Positions 1 through 6,690 of a stretch of 11,409 nt of DNA are shown here, in pieces. Source of the DNA: an uncultured Alistipes sp. (lineage in GTDB: Bacteria; Bacteroidota; Bacteroidia; Bacteroidales; Rikenellaceae); the NCBI GenBank assembly GCA_947178455.1, contig CAMWYI010000048.1, forward strand, positions 1 through 11,409, given 5' to 3'. Both the position numbers and the translations under genes were made by a program. The notes under the pieces were generated by a model. It did no database searches, was not told the DNA's origin, and was given only the letters and a program-made list of their open reading frames with translations. The number at the start of each line of letters is the position of its first letter. Position 1 is the first letter of the stretch.

Positions 1-112
1 GGCGACAGCGGATAAAGAGATAGAATTGGCCCGAGCAAAACTCGCTGCATTCCGAACCCAAAAACGCGGCCTGATGCAGCAGCTTCTGACCGGCAAAAAA
101 CGAGTAAAATAA
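1..112 (+). CDS. hsdS: Type I restriction-modification specificity subunit, C-terminal end (partial)
   Basis: Only the last 36 codons are in the window, in the frame that begins at base 2 and ends at TAA 110-112. The peptide is a charged helix, KEIELARAKLAAFRTQKRG, followed by LMQQLLTGKKRVK. The LMQQLLTG(K) ending is a recurrent C-terminus of type I HsdS subunits, where the last conserved helix packs against the partner helix and HsdM. HsdS carries the target-recognition domains that set the DNA sequence methylated or cut by the complex; those domains lie upstream of the window. The HAD gene starts 13 bases downstream and hsdR follows, which supports the call. The fragment is short, so the identity rests on the ending motif together with the hsdR context. 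Confidence 0.82.
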   Translation, partial: ATADKEIELARAKLAAFRTQKRGLMQQLLTGKKRVK

Positions 113-125
113 AATTTAAAAAAAT

Positions 126-989
126 ATGAGAACTAAAAAACCAACAGTAGCCCTAATTTATGATTTTGATGGGACATTATCTCCTGCGAATATGCAAGAG
201 TATGATTTTATTAAAGCAATTGGTGTGAAAAATAAATCTGCTTTTTGGAAGGAAAATGGAGAGCTTGTAAAGAAACATGAGGCAAGTAATATATTATGCT
301 ACATGAAACTGATGATAGATAAAGCTCGTGCTGCAAAAATTAGTATAAAACGGCAACAATTCGTTGATTTTGGTAAAGGAATAGAATTATATACCGGTGT
401 TGAGGAGTGGTTTGAACTTGTGAATAAATTAGGCAAAGAAATAGGTGTCAATATCGAACACTACATTAATTCATCCGGACTTAAAGAAATGATTGAAGGA
501 ACCAAAATTGGGAGAAAATTCAAGGAAATATACGCATGTTCATTTATGTATGAGGACGATATAGCAGTCTGGCCTGCAGTTGCGGTAGACTTTACAGCCA
601 AAACACAATTTTTGTTTATGATAAACAAAGGCATCGCCAAGATTAGCGAGAACTCAAAAGTCAATGAATATAAGCAAGAGGACGAACGACCTATACCATT
701 TAAACATATGATTTATTTTGGCGATGGAGAGACTGATATTCCGTGTATGAAGTTAATAAAGCAACAAGGAGGCAACTCAATAGCAGTATATAAACCGCGG
801 AATCAAAAAAAGAAAGCATGTGCAGAAAAACTTGTTAAAGACCAACGTGTAAATTTTGCGTGTATGGCAGATTATTCAAAAGACGGTGAAATATATAATA
901 TTGTTAAAGCTATACTTTGGCAAATCAAATCCAACACCGATTTTGTAAACTTGCAGAAACAAAATAAAAAACGTTTCGAAGCAAAATAA
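126..989 (+). CDS. HAD-superfamily phosphatase embedded in the type I R-M operon
   Basis: This 287-residue protein carries the full HAD hydrolase motif set. Motif I is YDFDGTLSP, with nucleophile D13 and acid/base D15. Motif II is the serine in INSSG (about residues 114-118). Motif III is a lysine in AKTQFLF (about K159). Motif IV is FGDGETDIPCM (D200 and D204), which binds Mg2+. The insert between motifs I and II is helical and about 95 residues long, as in C1-cap phosphoserine-phosphatase-like members. It therefore probably removes phosphate from a small molecule or a nucleic-acid end in the cytoplasm; the substrate is not visible. It lies 13 bases after hsdS and two bases before the hsdR start, so it is co-transcribed with the restriction genes. 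Its base composition is clearly more AT-rich than hsdR, which suggests it joined the operon separately. The start at 126 is the first ATG after the hsdS stop and gives motif I at the usual distance from the N-terminus. Confidence 0.88.
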   Translation: MRTKKPTVALIYDFDGTLSPANMQEYDFIKAIGVKNKSAFWKENGELVKKHEASNILCYMKLMIDKARAAKISIKRQQFVDFGKGIELYTGVEEWFELVNKLGKEIGVNIEHYINSSGLKEMIEGTKIGRKFKEIYACSFMYEDDIAVWPAVAVDFTAKTQFLFMINKGIAKISENSKVNEYKQEDERPIPFKHMIYFGDGETDIPCMKLIKQQGGNSIAVYKPRNQKKKACAEKLVKDQRVNFACMADYSKDGEIYNIVKAILWQIKSNTDFVNLQKQNKKRFEAK

Positions 990-991
990 AT

Positions 992-3900
992 ATGTACCTC
1001 TCATTCTTGGAAGACCATATAAGTCAGATTCCTGCATTGATGCTGCTGGAAAAATTGGGTTATACCTATCTGACGCCCGCCGAAGTGCTCGAACTGCGCG
1101 GGAATGATACGGCAAACGTATTATTGGAGCCGATTCTGCGTGAACGTTTGCCGAAAATAAACTGCATAAAAATCAGCTCGGAACGGACTGCCGCATTTTC
1201 GCAGGAGAATATCGAAAACGGCATCGAGGCTTTGCGCAGTATCTCGATGAATGAAGGGTATATAACGGCTTCGCAGATTGTATACAACCTGCTCACCGTC
1301 GGCAAAACGCTTGAACAGATTATTGATGGCGACAAGAAATGTTTTACGCTACAATATATCGACTGGGCGCATCCCGAAAACAATGTTTTCCATGTAACCG
1401 AAGAGTTCTCCGTGATGCGCAACGGTCTGAAAGAGACCTATCGTCCCGATATTGTCCTTTTTGTGAACGGTATTCCGCTCTGCGTAATCGAATGCAAGCG
1501 TCCCGATGTTAAAGATTCGCTTGCGCAGGCCGTGTCGCAGCATTTGCGCAACCAAAAGGCCGACGGCATTCGGCAGTTGTATATGTATGCGGCCCTGACG
1601 GTCGCCATAAACTGCAACGATGCAAGTTATGCAACAACCGCTACGCCCGAGAAATTCTGGTCGAAATGGCATGAACAATTCGCCACAGAAGAAGAGCTGC
1701 AACAATACACCGACACCCTGCAAAAAATCGTCAATCGCCAACTGCTGAACGAAAAACTTTTCGGCGAGCGGTACAACTACGTAAAGTCACACTTCGAGCA
1801 GCTGCACAATGCCGAAATCGCTCCGTCGGAGCAGGACAAATTTCTATATTCGGTATGTCGCCCCGAGCGGTTAATGGAGATGATGTATCGGTTTACGCTC
1901 TACGATGCAGGAATCAAGAAGGTTGCCCGTTATCAGCAGTATTTTGCCGTCTGCAAGACGATGGAGCGCTTGCGCGGACTATCGGCAGATCGCCGCACGG
2001 GAGGCGTTATATGGCATACGCAAGGGAGCGGCAAGTCGTTTACTATGGTGCTGTTAGCGCAGGCTATCGTGTTGGACAAGACGATTCGCAATCCGAAAAT
2101 CGTGTTGGTAACAGACCGCACCGACCTCGACCGGCAAATTACCGGCACATTTGAAAAATGCGGCTGCAATGTCGAAAATGCCACGACGGGGACACGACTT
2201 GTGGAGCTGCTTGAAAGCAAGAGCGATGCGGTTGTTACAACGATTATCAACAAGTTTGAAACTGCCGTAAAGCAGATGCGGCGACCGTTGGACGACCCCA
2301 ATATTTTCGTACTGATTGACGAGGGGCATCGTTCGCAATACGGTGAAATGGGCGTAAAGATGCAGAAGGTGTTACCAAATGCCTGCTTTATAGCTATGAC
2401 CGGCACACCATTGATGAAAAAGGAGAAGAGTACGGCAAAGAAGTTCGGCGGTATCATCAGACCTGTCTACACAGTTAATCAGGCGGTTGCCGACGGCGCT
2501 GTCGTACCGCTGCTATACGAAGGTCGACTTGTTCCGCAGGACGTTCACAGCCAAACGATTGACCGCTATTTCGATATGATATGCCAATGGATGACCGACG
2601 CGCAGAAGACCGATATGAAAAAGAAGTTCAGCCGTGCCGAGCAGGTTAATCAGGCCGAGCAGCGTATTTACGCTATTACGTGGGATATTTCACAGCATTT
2701 CAAAGAGAATTGGCAAGGCTCGAAGTTCAAAGGGCAGATAGTCGCTCCGCGAAAACGGATTGCCATCATGTACAAAAAGTTCCTTGATGAAATCGGAATC
2801 GTAAATTCGGAGGTGCTGATTACTTCGCCCGATACGCGCGAAGGCGAAGATGAGGCTTATGGCGAAGTTTCAAATATCGAAACGGCGTTTTGGAATCGGA
2901 TGATGGATGAACACGGCACATCGAAAAAGTATGAAACGAACATTATCAACCGTTTCAAAGACGGCGATACCGAAATCATCATTGTCGTAGACAAGTTGCT
3001 GACGGGTTTTGACGAGCCGAAAAATACGGTGCTCTACCTCGACCGGGGCTTGCGCGAACATACCCTGTTGCAAGCTATTGCCCGTGTGAATCGCGTGTGC
3101 GACGGCAAGGAGTTCGGATATATTATAGACTATTATGGTGTTCTCGGCGAACTGAATTCGGCATTGGACATCTACAACGATTTCGATGCTGAGGATTTGG
3201 AGGGTACATATACAGATATTTCTGCCGAGGTCGAGAAACTCCCGCAGCGATATTCCGATTTATGGGATATTTTCAAAGGCGTCGCCAACAAACGCAATCT
3301 GGAGGCATACGGAGAACTGTTGCGGGCAGAGGATCTGCGGGCTCAGTTCTATGAACGACTGTCTACCTTTGCACGTACATTGAAAATCGCGCTCTCCTCC
3401 ATTGAATTCAGGCAGAACACTTCCGAAGAGGAGATAGAAATATACAAACAGGATTTAGCGATGTTCCTGAAACTGCGAACTGCCGTTCAAAGTCGTTATT
3501 CCGATACAATCGACTTCAAATTATACGAAGCGCAGATTCAGAAACTTATCGATACGCATATCGAGAGCGGTGAAATAAAAACGATGACCGAACTGGTCAA
3601 CATCTTCGACAAAGAGAGGTTCGCCGAGGAGGTGGAGAAAGTTTCGGGAACTGCCGCCAAAGCCGATACCATAGCTTCACGCACGGCAAAACATATTACC
3701 GAGAATATGGATGCCGACCCTGCGTTCTACAAACGATTCTCGCAGTTGCTTAAAGATACCATCGAGGCCTACGAGCGCGGCCGCATCACGGAGCTCGAAT
3801 ACCTGAATCGGGTATCCGAGTATATGGAAAAGGTGGTGAACCATATGGATGACACTATTCCTGCAGAAATCGAGTATAACAATGCAGCGAAAGCATATTT

Positions 3901-4180
3901 CGGTTTGTGTTTGGAATTGTATAAAGCGGTTGTCGATAATGAAGATGCAGATATTAAAAAAGCGGCTCTTGACACGGCCAAGCAGTTCGACGAAATTGTC
4001 CGGCGAGATTTGGTCGTAGACTGGCAGAACAACACGACACTCATCGGGCAGATGAAAATCCAAATGGAGGATTATTTGATTGACGAGGTGAAACAGGATT
4101 ATAATATCCCGCTTACGTTCGACCATATCGATTTGTTGGTGGAGCGTTGCGTCGAGGTCGCAAAACTGTGTAACAAATAA
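992..4180 (+). CDS. hsdR: Type I restriction enzyme R subunit (ATP-dependent translocase and endonuclease)
   Basis: The 1062 residues match the normal length of HsdR, the motor and nuclease subunit that pulls DNA through the HsdM/HsdS complex and cuts far from the recognition site. The N-terminal domain has a PD-(D/E)xK nuclease site: RPD with D153, then IECK with E167 and K169. The SF2 motor follows. Walker A is HTQGSGKS (K348), Walker B is LIDEGHRSQYG (D443-E444), motif III is MTGTP (470-473), motif V is VDKLLTGFDEP (about 666-676), and motif VI is QAIARVNR (694-701, arginines 698 and 701). The last 330 residues are largely helical, as expected for the helical and C-terminal domains that dock onto the methyltransferase. 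No catalytic residue is missing and there is no frameshift, so the enzyme should be functional. The start at 992 lies two bases after the HAD stop, implying coupled translation; any ribosome binding site lies inside the HAD gene and is weak. Confidence 0.97.
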   Translation: MYLSFLEDHISQIPALMLLEKLGYTYLTPAEVLELRGNDTANVLLEPILRERLPKINCIKISSERTAAFSQENIENGIEALRSISMNEGYITASQIVYNLLTVGKTLEQIIDGDKKCFTLQYIDWAHPENNVFHVTEEFSVMRNGLKETYRPDIVLFVNGIPLCVIECKRPDVKDSLAQAVSQHLRNQKADGIRQLYMYAALTVAINCNDASYATTATPEKFWSKWHEQFATEEELQQYTDTLQKIVNRQLLNEKLFGERYNYVKSHFEQLHNAEIAPSEQDKFLYSVCRPERLMEMMYRFTLYDAGIKKVARYQQYFAVCKTMERLRGLSADRRTGGVIWHTQGSGKSFTMVLLAQAIVLDKTIRNPKIVLVTDRTDLDRQITGTFEKCGCNVENATTGTRLVELLESKSDAVVTTIINKFETAVKQMRRPLDDPNIFVLIDEGHRSQYGEMGVKMQKVLPNACFIAMTGTPLMKKEKSTAKKFGGIIRPVYTVNQAVADGAVVPLLYEGRLVPQDVHSQTIDRYFDMICQWMTDAQKTDMKKKFSRAEQVNQAEQRIYAITWDISQHFKENWQGSKFKGQIVAPRKRIAIMYKKFLDEIGIVNSEVLITSPDTREGEDEAYGEVSNIETAFWNRMMDEHGTSKKYETNIINRFKDGDTEIIIVVDKLLTGFDEPKNTVLYLDRGLREHTLLQAIARVNRVCDGKEFGYIIDYYGVLGELNSALDIYNDFDAEDLEGTYTDISAEVEKLPQRYSDLWDIFKGVANKRNLEAYGELLRAEDLRAQFYERLSTFARTLKIALSSIEFRQNTSEEEIEIYKQDLAMFLKLRTAVQSRYSDTIDFKLYEAQIQKLIDTHIESGEIKTMTELVNIFDKERFAEEVEKVSGTAAKADTIASRTAKHITENMDADPAFYKRFSQLLKDTIEAYERGRITELEYLNRVSEYMEKVVNHMDDTIPAEIEYNNAAKAYFGLCLELYKAVVDNEDADIKKAALDTAKQFDEIVRRDLVVDWQNNTTLIGQMKIQMEDYLIDEVKQDYNIPLTFDHIDLLVERCVEVAKLCNK

Positions 4181-4875
4181 TGACCAGACAAATAACATAC
4201 GGTAACACCGTCATTGAATACACCATTCATTTTTCCAACCGAAAAACATTGGGAATATCCGTTATGCCCGATGGCGATGTTGTGGTGAAAGCTCCTATTG
4301 ATGCCGCAACTGAACAAATTGAAGTACGGTTGTACAAACGGGCGGCGTGGATTCTTAAACAAAAGGATTATTTCCGTTCTTTCGGTGAGCACCGGCCGAA
4401 AAAGCGATTTATAAGTGGCGAATCGCACTATTATCTCGGGCGACAGTATATTTTGCGGGTAGAAGAGGGCTCGCCTAATAGCGCACGATATAAAGGTCGT
4501 TGCTTTGAAATCGTTTGCACGCCTCTGTCCAAAGCCGAAGAGCTGATGAAAGCATGGTATCGTGAACGTGCGAAAGTAAAGTTCGCGGAAATTGCCGAGC
4601 CGATTATTAGCCGGTTTGAGTTGTTGGGGTACTCGCCGTCGTCGCTATACATACAGGAGATGTACAATCGCTGGGGCAGTTGCACACCAAAGGGGAAAAT
4701 AATCTTGAACACGGAACTTATAAAAGCACCGGTACCTTGCATCGAGTATGTCATCACTCACGAACTATGTCATTTGGCACACCCCGACCATACAAAGTCT
4801 TTTTTTGATATGCTGACCCGCGAAATGCCGGATTGGCAACGCTGGAAAGATAAACTTGAAAAGTTTATGAAATGA
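4180..4875 (+). CDS. YgjP/DUF45-type zinc metallopeptidase, last gene of the R-M operon
   Basis: This 231-residue protein ends with the zinc site THELCHLAHPDHTKSF: ligands H194 and H198, catalytic E195, and a third ligand H204 six residues later. It is preceded by the RWGSCTPKGKIILN block typical of YgjP-like (DUF45/M48-related) peptidases. Length and the order of an N-terminal beta-rich half (about 1-110) and a helical catalytic half fit that family. There is no signal peptide or membrane helix, so it acts in the cytoplasm. The ATG at 4180 uses the last A of the hsdR TAA (TAATGA), a one-base overlap that strongly suggests translational coupling to hsdR. Genes of this family are, from general knowledge, frequent companions of type I systems, but no role is firmly established. 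Proteolytic control of the restriction subunit is a reasonable guess only. Confidence 0.9.
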   Translation: MTRQITYGNTVIEYTIHFSNRKTLGISVMPDGDVVVKAPIDAATEQIEVRLYKRAAWILKQKDYFRSFGEHRPKKRFISGESHYYLGRQYILRVEEGSPNSARYKGRCFEIVCTPLSKAEELMKAWYRERAKVKFAEIAEPIISRFELLGYSPSSLYIQEMYNRWGSCTPKGKIILNTELIKAPVPCIEYVITHELCHLAHPDHTKSFFDMLTREMPDWQRWKDKLEKFMK

Positions 4876-4877
4876 AA

Positions 4878-4934
4878 TTCGGTCAATTTTGCCGCTTCGC
4901 TTGATGCGGCAGGCAGTCGGAATACTGCACCGAA
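4878..4934. other. Compact three-way-junction inverted repeats between convergent genes
   Basis: The gap between the peptidase stop and the nuclease stop can fold on itself. An outer arm TTCGGT (4878-4883) pairs with ACCGAA (4929-4934). Inside it are two hairpins: TGCCGC/GCGGCA (4890-4895 with 4906-4911) and GCAGT/ACTGC (4913-4917 with 4924-4928). The second hairpin abuts the outer arm with no spare base. No T-run follows on either strand, so this is not a classic intrinsic terminator. It may still act as a bidirectional transcription stop or transcript 3'-end stabiliser for the two converging genes. Function is inferred from position only. Confidence 0.4.
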
Positions 4935-4937
4935 CAA

Positions 4938-5735
4938 CTATATGAATTCATTTATTATGCGACGCTTTTGTATGTCTTTGTTAATCACCTGTAAATATTC
5001 ATCGCCAAACTGGTTGCCTTGTTTTCTATTTTGTCTCGGTTCTAAACCTTCAATCATAATTCCCTCCAAGGCATTAGCCAAATTAGCAATATCTACATTT
5101 AATAATTGCGCACTTTTGACAACAAAGCCATTCACAGAATCAATACCGTCAATACCAAACCACGAAAAACGATTCCAGCGACCTGATAATCTATCTATAG
5201 TATGCTGACGCAATCGCTGAAGAATCGGTTGATTTATGGCTTGGCCAACATATATTACTTCACGGCCGTCGTATAACAAATAAATTCCTCTTATTTCGCT
5301 AAAATCCACATGGTCTGCTCCGGCTGATTGCTGTCCCAATAATTTGGGCGATTTTTCCCAAGAGATATTATCTCTATTCCAATACATTCCGAAGACTTTT
5401 ATTACTTTGGTCCTTTCATTTTCTTCTATTTTTCGGATAATAACAGGGTCTTTGCCATCATCTTTTTCCTTATTGAGACTAATACTATTAGCATTTATTA
5501 CTTCGTATTTTTTCCCTTTATCTGTAAGTCCATATATCCCCGCTCCGGAACTTTCAAACAAGTGACGTTTTGTCGTTAAGTAAGCACTGACTGTATTTTG
5601 AGGGGTTTTACCAAGTATCTCTTTGAAATTATTTTCAACTATGGAGTTGGTTATATCAATATAGTGCATAGGGATATACTCTCCATTATTTTGGTTCTGT
5701 TGCAATACTTTAATTATGGCATCGGTCCAAGTCAT
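4938..5735 (-). CDS. HARE-HTH / GIY-YIG nuclease fusion protein, predicted restriction-like nuclease
   Basis: The 265-residue protein has two recognisable parts. Residues 1 to about 75 look like a HARE-HTH DNA-binding domain: MTWTDAIIKVLQ at the start, LGKTPQNTVSAYL in the middle, and a GAGIYGLTDKGK wing at the end. Residues about 148-240 form a GIY-YIG nuclease: GIYLLYDG then IYVGQ supply the two tyrosines (about Y152 and Y162), LQRLRQH supplies the catalytic arginine, and ALEGIMIEGLEPRQN supplies the glutamate and asparagine. RWNRFSWFGID is a block shared by this subfamily. The GIY-YIG fold cuts DNA with one metal ion. HARE-HTH domains have been proposed in the literature to sense modified or specific DNA, so a modification-dependent or phage-directed nuclease is plausible but unproven. 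The gene is AT-rich, points toward the R-M operon and has its own promoter. The ATG at 5735 is the only start that includes the complete HTH. Confidence 0.88.
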   Translation of the reverse strand: MTWTDAIIKVLQQNQNNGEYIPMHYIDITNSIVENNFKEILGKTPQNTVSAYLTTKRHLFESSGAGIYGLTDKGKKYEVINANSISLNKEKDDGKDPVIIRKIEENERTKVIKVFGMYWNRDNISWEKSPKLLGQQSAGADHVDFSEIRGIYLLYDGREVIYVGQAINQPILQRLRQHTIDRLSGRWNRFSWFGIDGIDSVNGFVVKSAQLLNVDIANLANALEGIMIEGLEPRQNRKQGNQFGDEYLQVINKDIQKRRIINEFI

Positions 5736-5758
5736 AATGATAATTGATTAGATTTATA

Positions 5759-5789
5759 CAAAAATACGAATTATTATTGGATTAGCAAA
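5759..5789 (-). promoter_or_regulatory. Bacteroidetes-type promoter for the GIY-YIG nuclease gene
   Basis: Read on the - strand there is TTTG (5789-5786), then 19 bases, then TATTTTTG (5766-5759). This matches the Bacteroidetes primary sigma consensus of TTTG at -33 and TAnnTTTG at -7 at the usual spacing. Transcription would begin near 5752, leaving a leader of roughly 17 bases before the ATG at 5735. There is no strong Shine-Dalgarno sequence, which is normal in this phylum. The -33 box directly abuts the truncated end of the integrase pseudogene, so the gene appears to have arrived with its own promoter. Confidence 0.72.
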
Positions 5790-6490
5790 TCATACCTTGT
5801 CAATACAGCGGTTACCTTTATAATTAGGTCTCCCGGACAGGTTCGTTTATCTCGGCAAGTTCGCCCAACTCCTTTATATATTCGTTCATCTTCTGGTTTC
5901 TGATGACGGGCAGCGCCATATCGTTTTCGAACGGAATCATCTTTATATTTTTCCAATATCGCTCTGTGAACATTCGAGTGTCGCAGCCCCGAGAAGTAGC
6001 AAAACAGCTGCACGTCGCGCATCCGCTCTAAATACTGCTTCGACGGCGGAATATTATAGTCGCGCAACTTGTTCAGCTCCTCCATCGTCAAAAATATTAC
6101 TTTCTTCTTCGTACTTTTCAGTTTGGGCCTGAATGTTTCAAAGGCAATATTCTAATGATACCCTTTCTTCAATGCCCACTGAAGATACCATTTCAAAAAT
6201 CCGAGTTACTTCCCTATGGTGCTATTGCGCATATCGCACTCTTTTTGCAGATAGTCGACATATTCGGTTAAGCCAGCTTCATCAAAATCTGCAAAACTTG
6301 GTTCGGCTCTGAAATTCAGAATATGATTCTTGACGGCAGCAAACTTCTCATAGGTCGAATCGGTCTAGTTATTTTGCTTGTCACACTCCTGCACGAACCC
6401 TTTATATATCTACCAAAAGGATTTTCTCCTCACGAATGTGCTCTCCCGCTGTCTCTTCCTACAGATGCAGTCGGTTGTTGAATGCCATTT
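5790..6490 (-). pseudogene. Degraded tyrosine recombinase (phage/ICE-type integrase)
   Basis: Reading the - strand gives clear integrase sequence: FVQECDKQN, EAGLTEYVDYLQKE, a FLKWYLQWALKKGY helix, the KKKVIFLTMEELNKL block and LFCYFSGLRHSNV, whose arginine is the first catalytic residue. The gene is dead. In one frame it meets TAG (6367-6365), TAA (6208-6206) and TAG (6154-6152), with a probable further TAG at 6412-6410. About 30 residues expected between GLRHSNV and RAILEKYKD are missing (junction near 5970), which removes the catalytic lysine hairpin. A one-base shift near 5940 moves the reading to IPFENDMALPVI and NQKMNEYIKELGEL. A second shift near 5827 leads to NYKGNRCIDKV and a stop at 5790. 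The C-terminal HxxR box and the nucleophilic tyrosine are absent. The N-terminal edge (about 6410-6490) is not confidently recognisable. It probably once mobilised the neighbouring restriction genes. Confidence 0.85.
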
Positions 6491-6518
6491 TAACATCCTC
6501 TGCTGCGATGCTGATCGC

Positions 6519-6553
6519 CAGCACCCAATCATGTAAGATTGGGTGCTGTTTTT
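6519..6553 (+). terminator. Strong intrinsic terminator, + direction, without a + strand gene before it
   Basis: A perfect 12-bp stem CAGCACCCAATC (6519-6530) pairs with GATTGGGTGCTG (6537-6548) around the loop ATGTAA. It is followed directly by TTTTT (6549-6553). Only the + direction has the T-run. The nearest intact upstream + gene ends at 4875, more than 1.6 kb away, and the intervening sequence is a - strand pseudogene and a - strand gene. It is best read as the leftover terminator of a + strand gene removed from the locus. Confidence 0.75.
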
Positions 6554-6630
6554 ATATGCAGCCCGAAACAGCGAAAAACAACGTCTACTGAAAAAATCGG
6601 CATATCCGATACAAGTGCAAAAGCCATAAA
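6554..6630. other. Short intergenic stretch, nothing convincing
   Basis: Between the two strong terminators there is no reading frame with coding character. A 5-bp hairpin ATCGG/CCGAT (6596-6600 with 6606-6610) is followed on the - strand by six T residues. It could be a weak back-up terminator for the - strand operon, but it is too small to call with confidence. Confidence 0.4.
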
Positions 6631-6633
6631 GAT

Positions 6634-6667
6634 AAAAAAACGGCGGCACCCTCGAAAGGTGCCGCCG
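6634..6667 (-). terminator. Intrinsic terminator of the SusC/SusD operon
   Basis: On the - strand a perfect 10-bp GC-rich stem, CGGCGGCACC (6667-6658) with GGTGCCGCCG (6650-6641) around a 7-base loop, is followed by seven T residues (6640-6634). It begins 23 bases after the stop codon of the last gene of the operon. This is a textbook rho-independent terminator and marks the end of the SusC-SusD-EEP-lipoprotein transcript. Confidence 0.92.
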
Positions 6668-6690
6668 CGACTATTATCCAATCTCTCCGA

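Noticed and set aside
1..112. Possible phase-variable shufflon of hsdS genes, common in Bacteroidales
   Set aside because: Only the last 36 codons of hsdS are visible; no inverted repeats or second hsdS copy and no intact recombinase occur in the window.
5774..6091. A stand-alone 105-residue protein
   Set aside because: It begins at an internal Met of an integrase and its last 50 residues are out of frame with the integrase sequence that continues in another frame, so it is a pseudogene fragment and not a gene.
6596..6610. Small hairpin ATCGG/CCGAT followed on the - strand by six T residues
   Set aside because: The 5-bp stem is too weak and lies behind a much stronger terminator for the same strand.
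6410..6649. - strand open frame of 79 codons before the integrase remnant
   Set aside because: It runs through the + direction terminator hairpin and has a cysteine/serine-rich composition unlike a real protein; only its last part may be integrase sequence.
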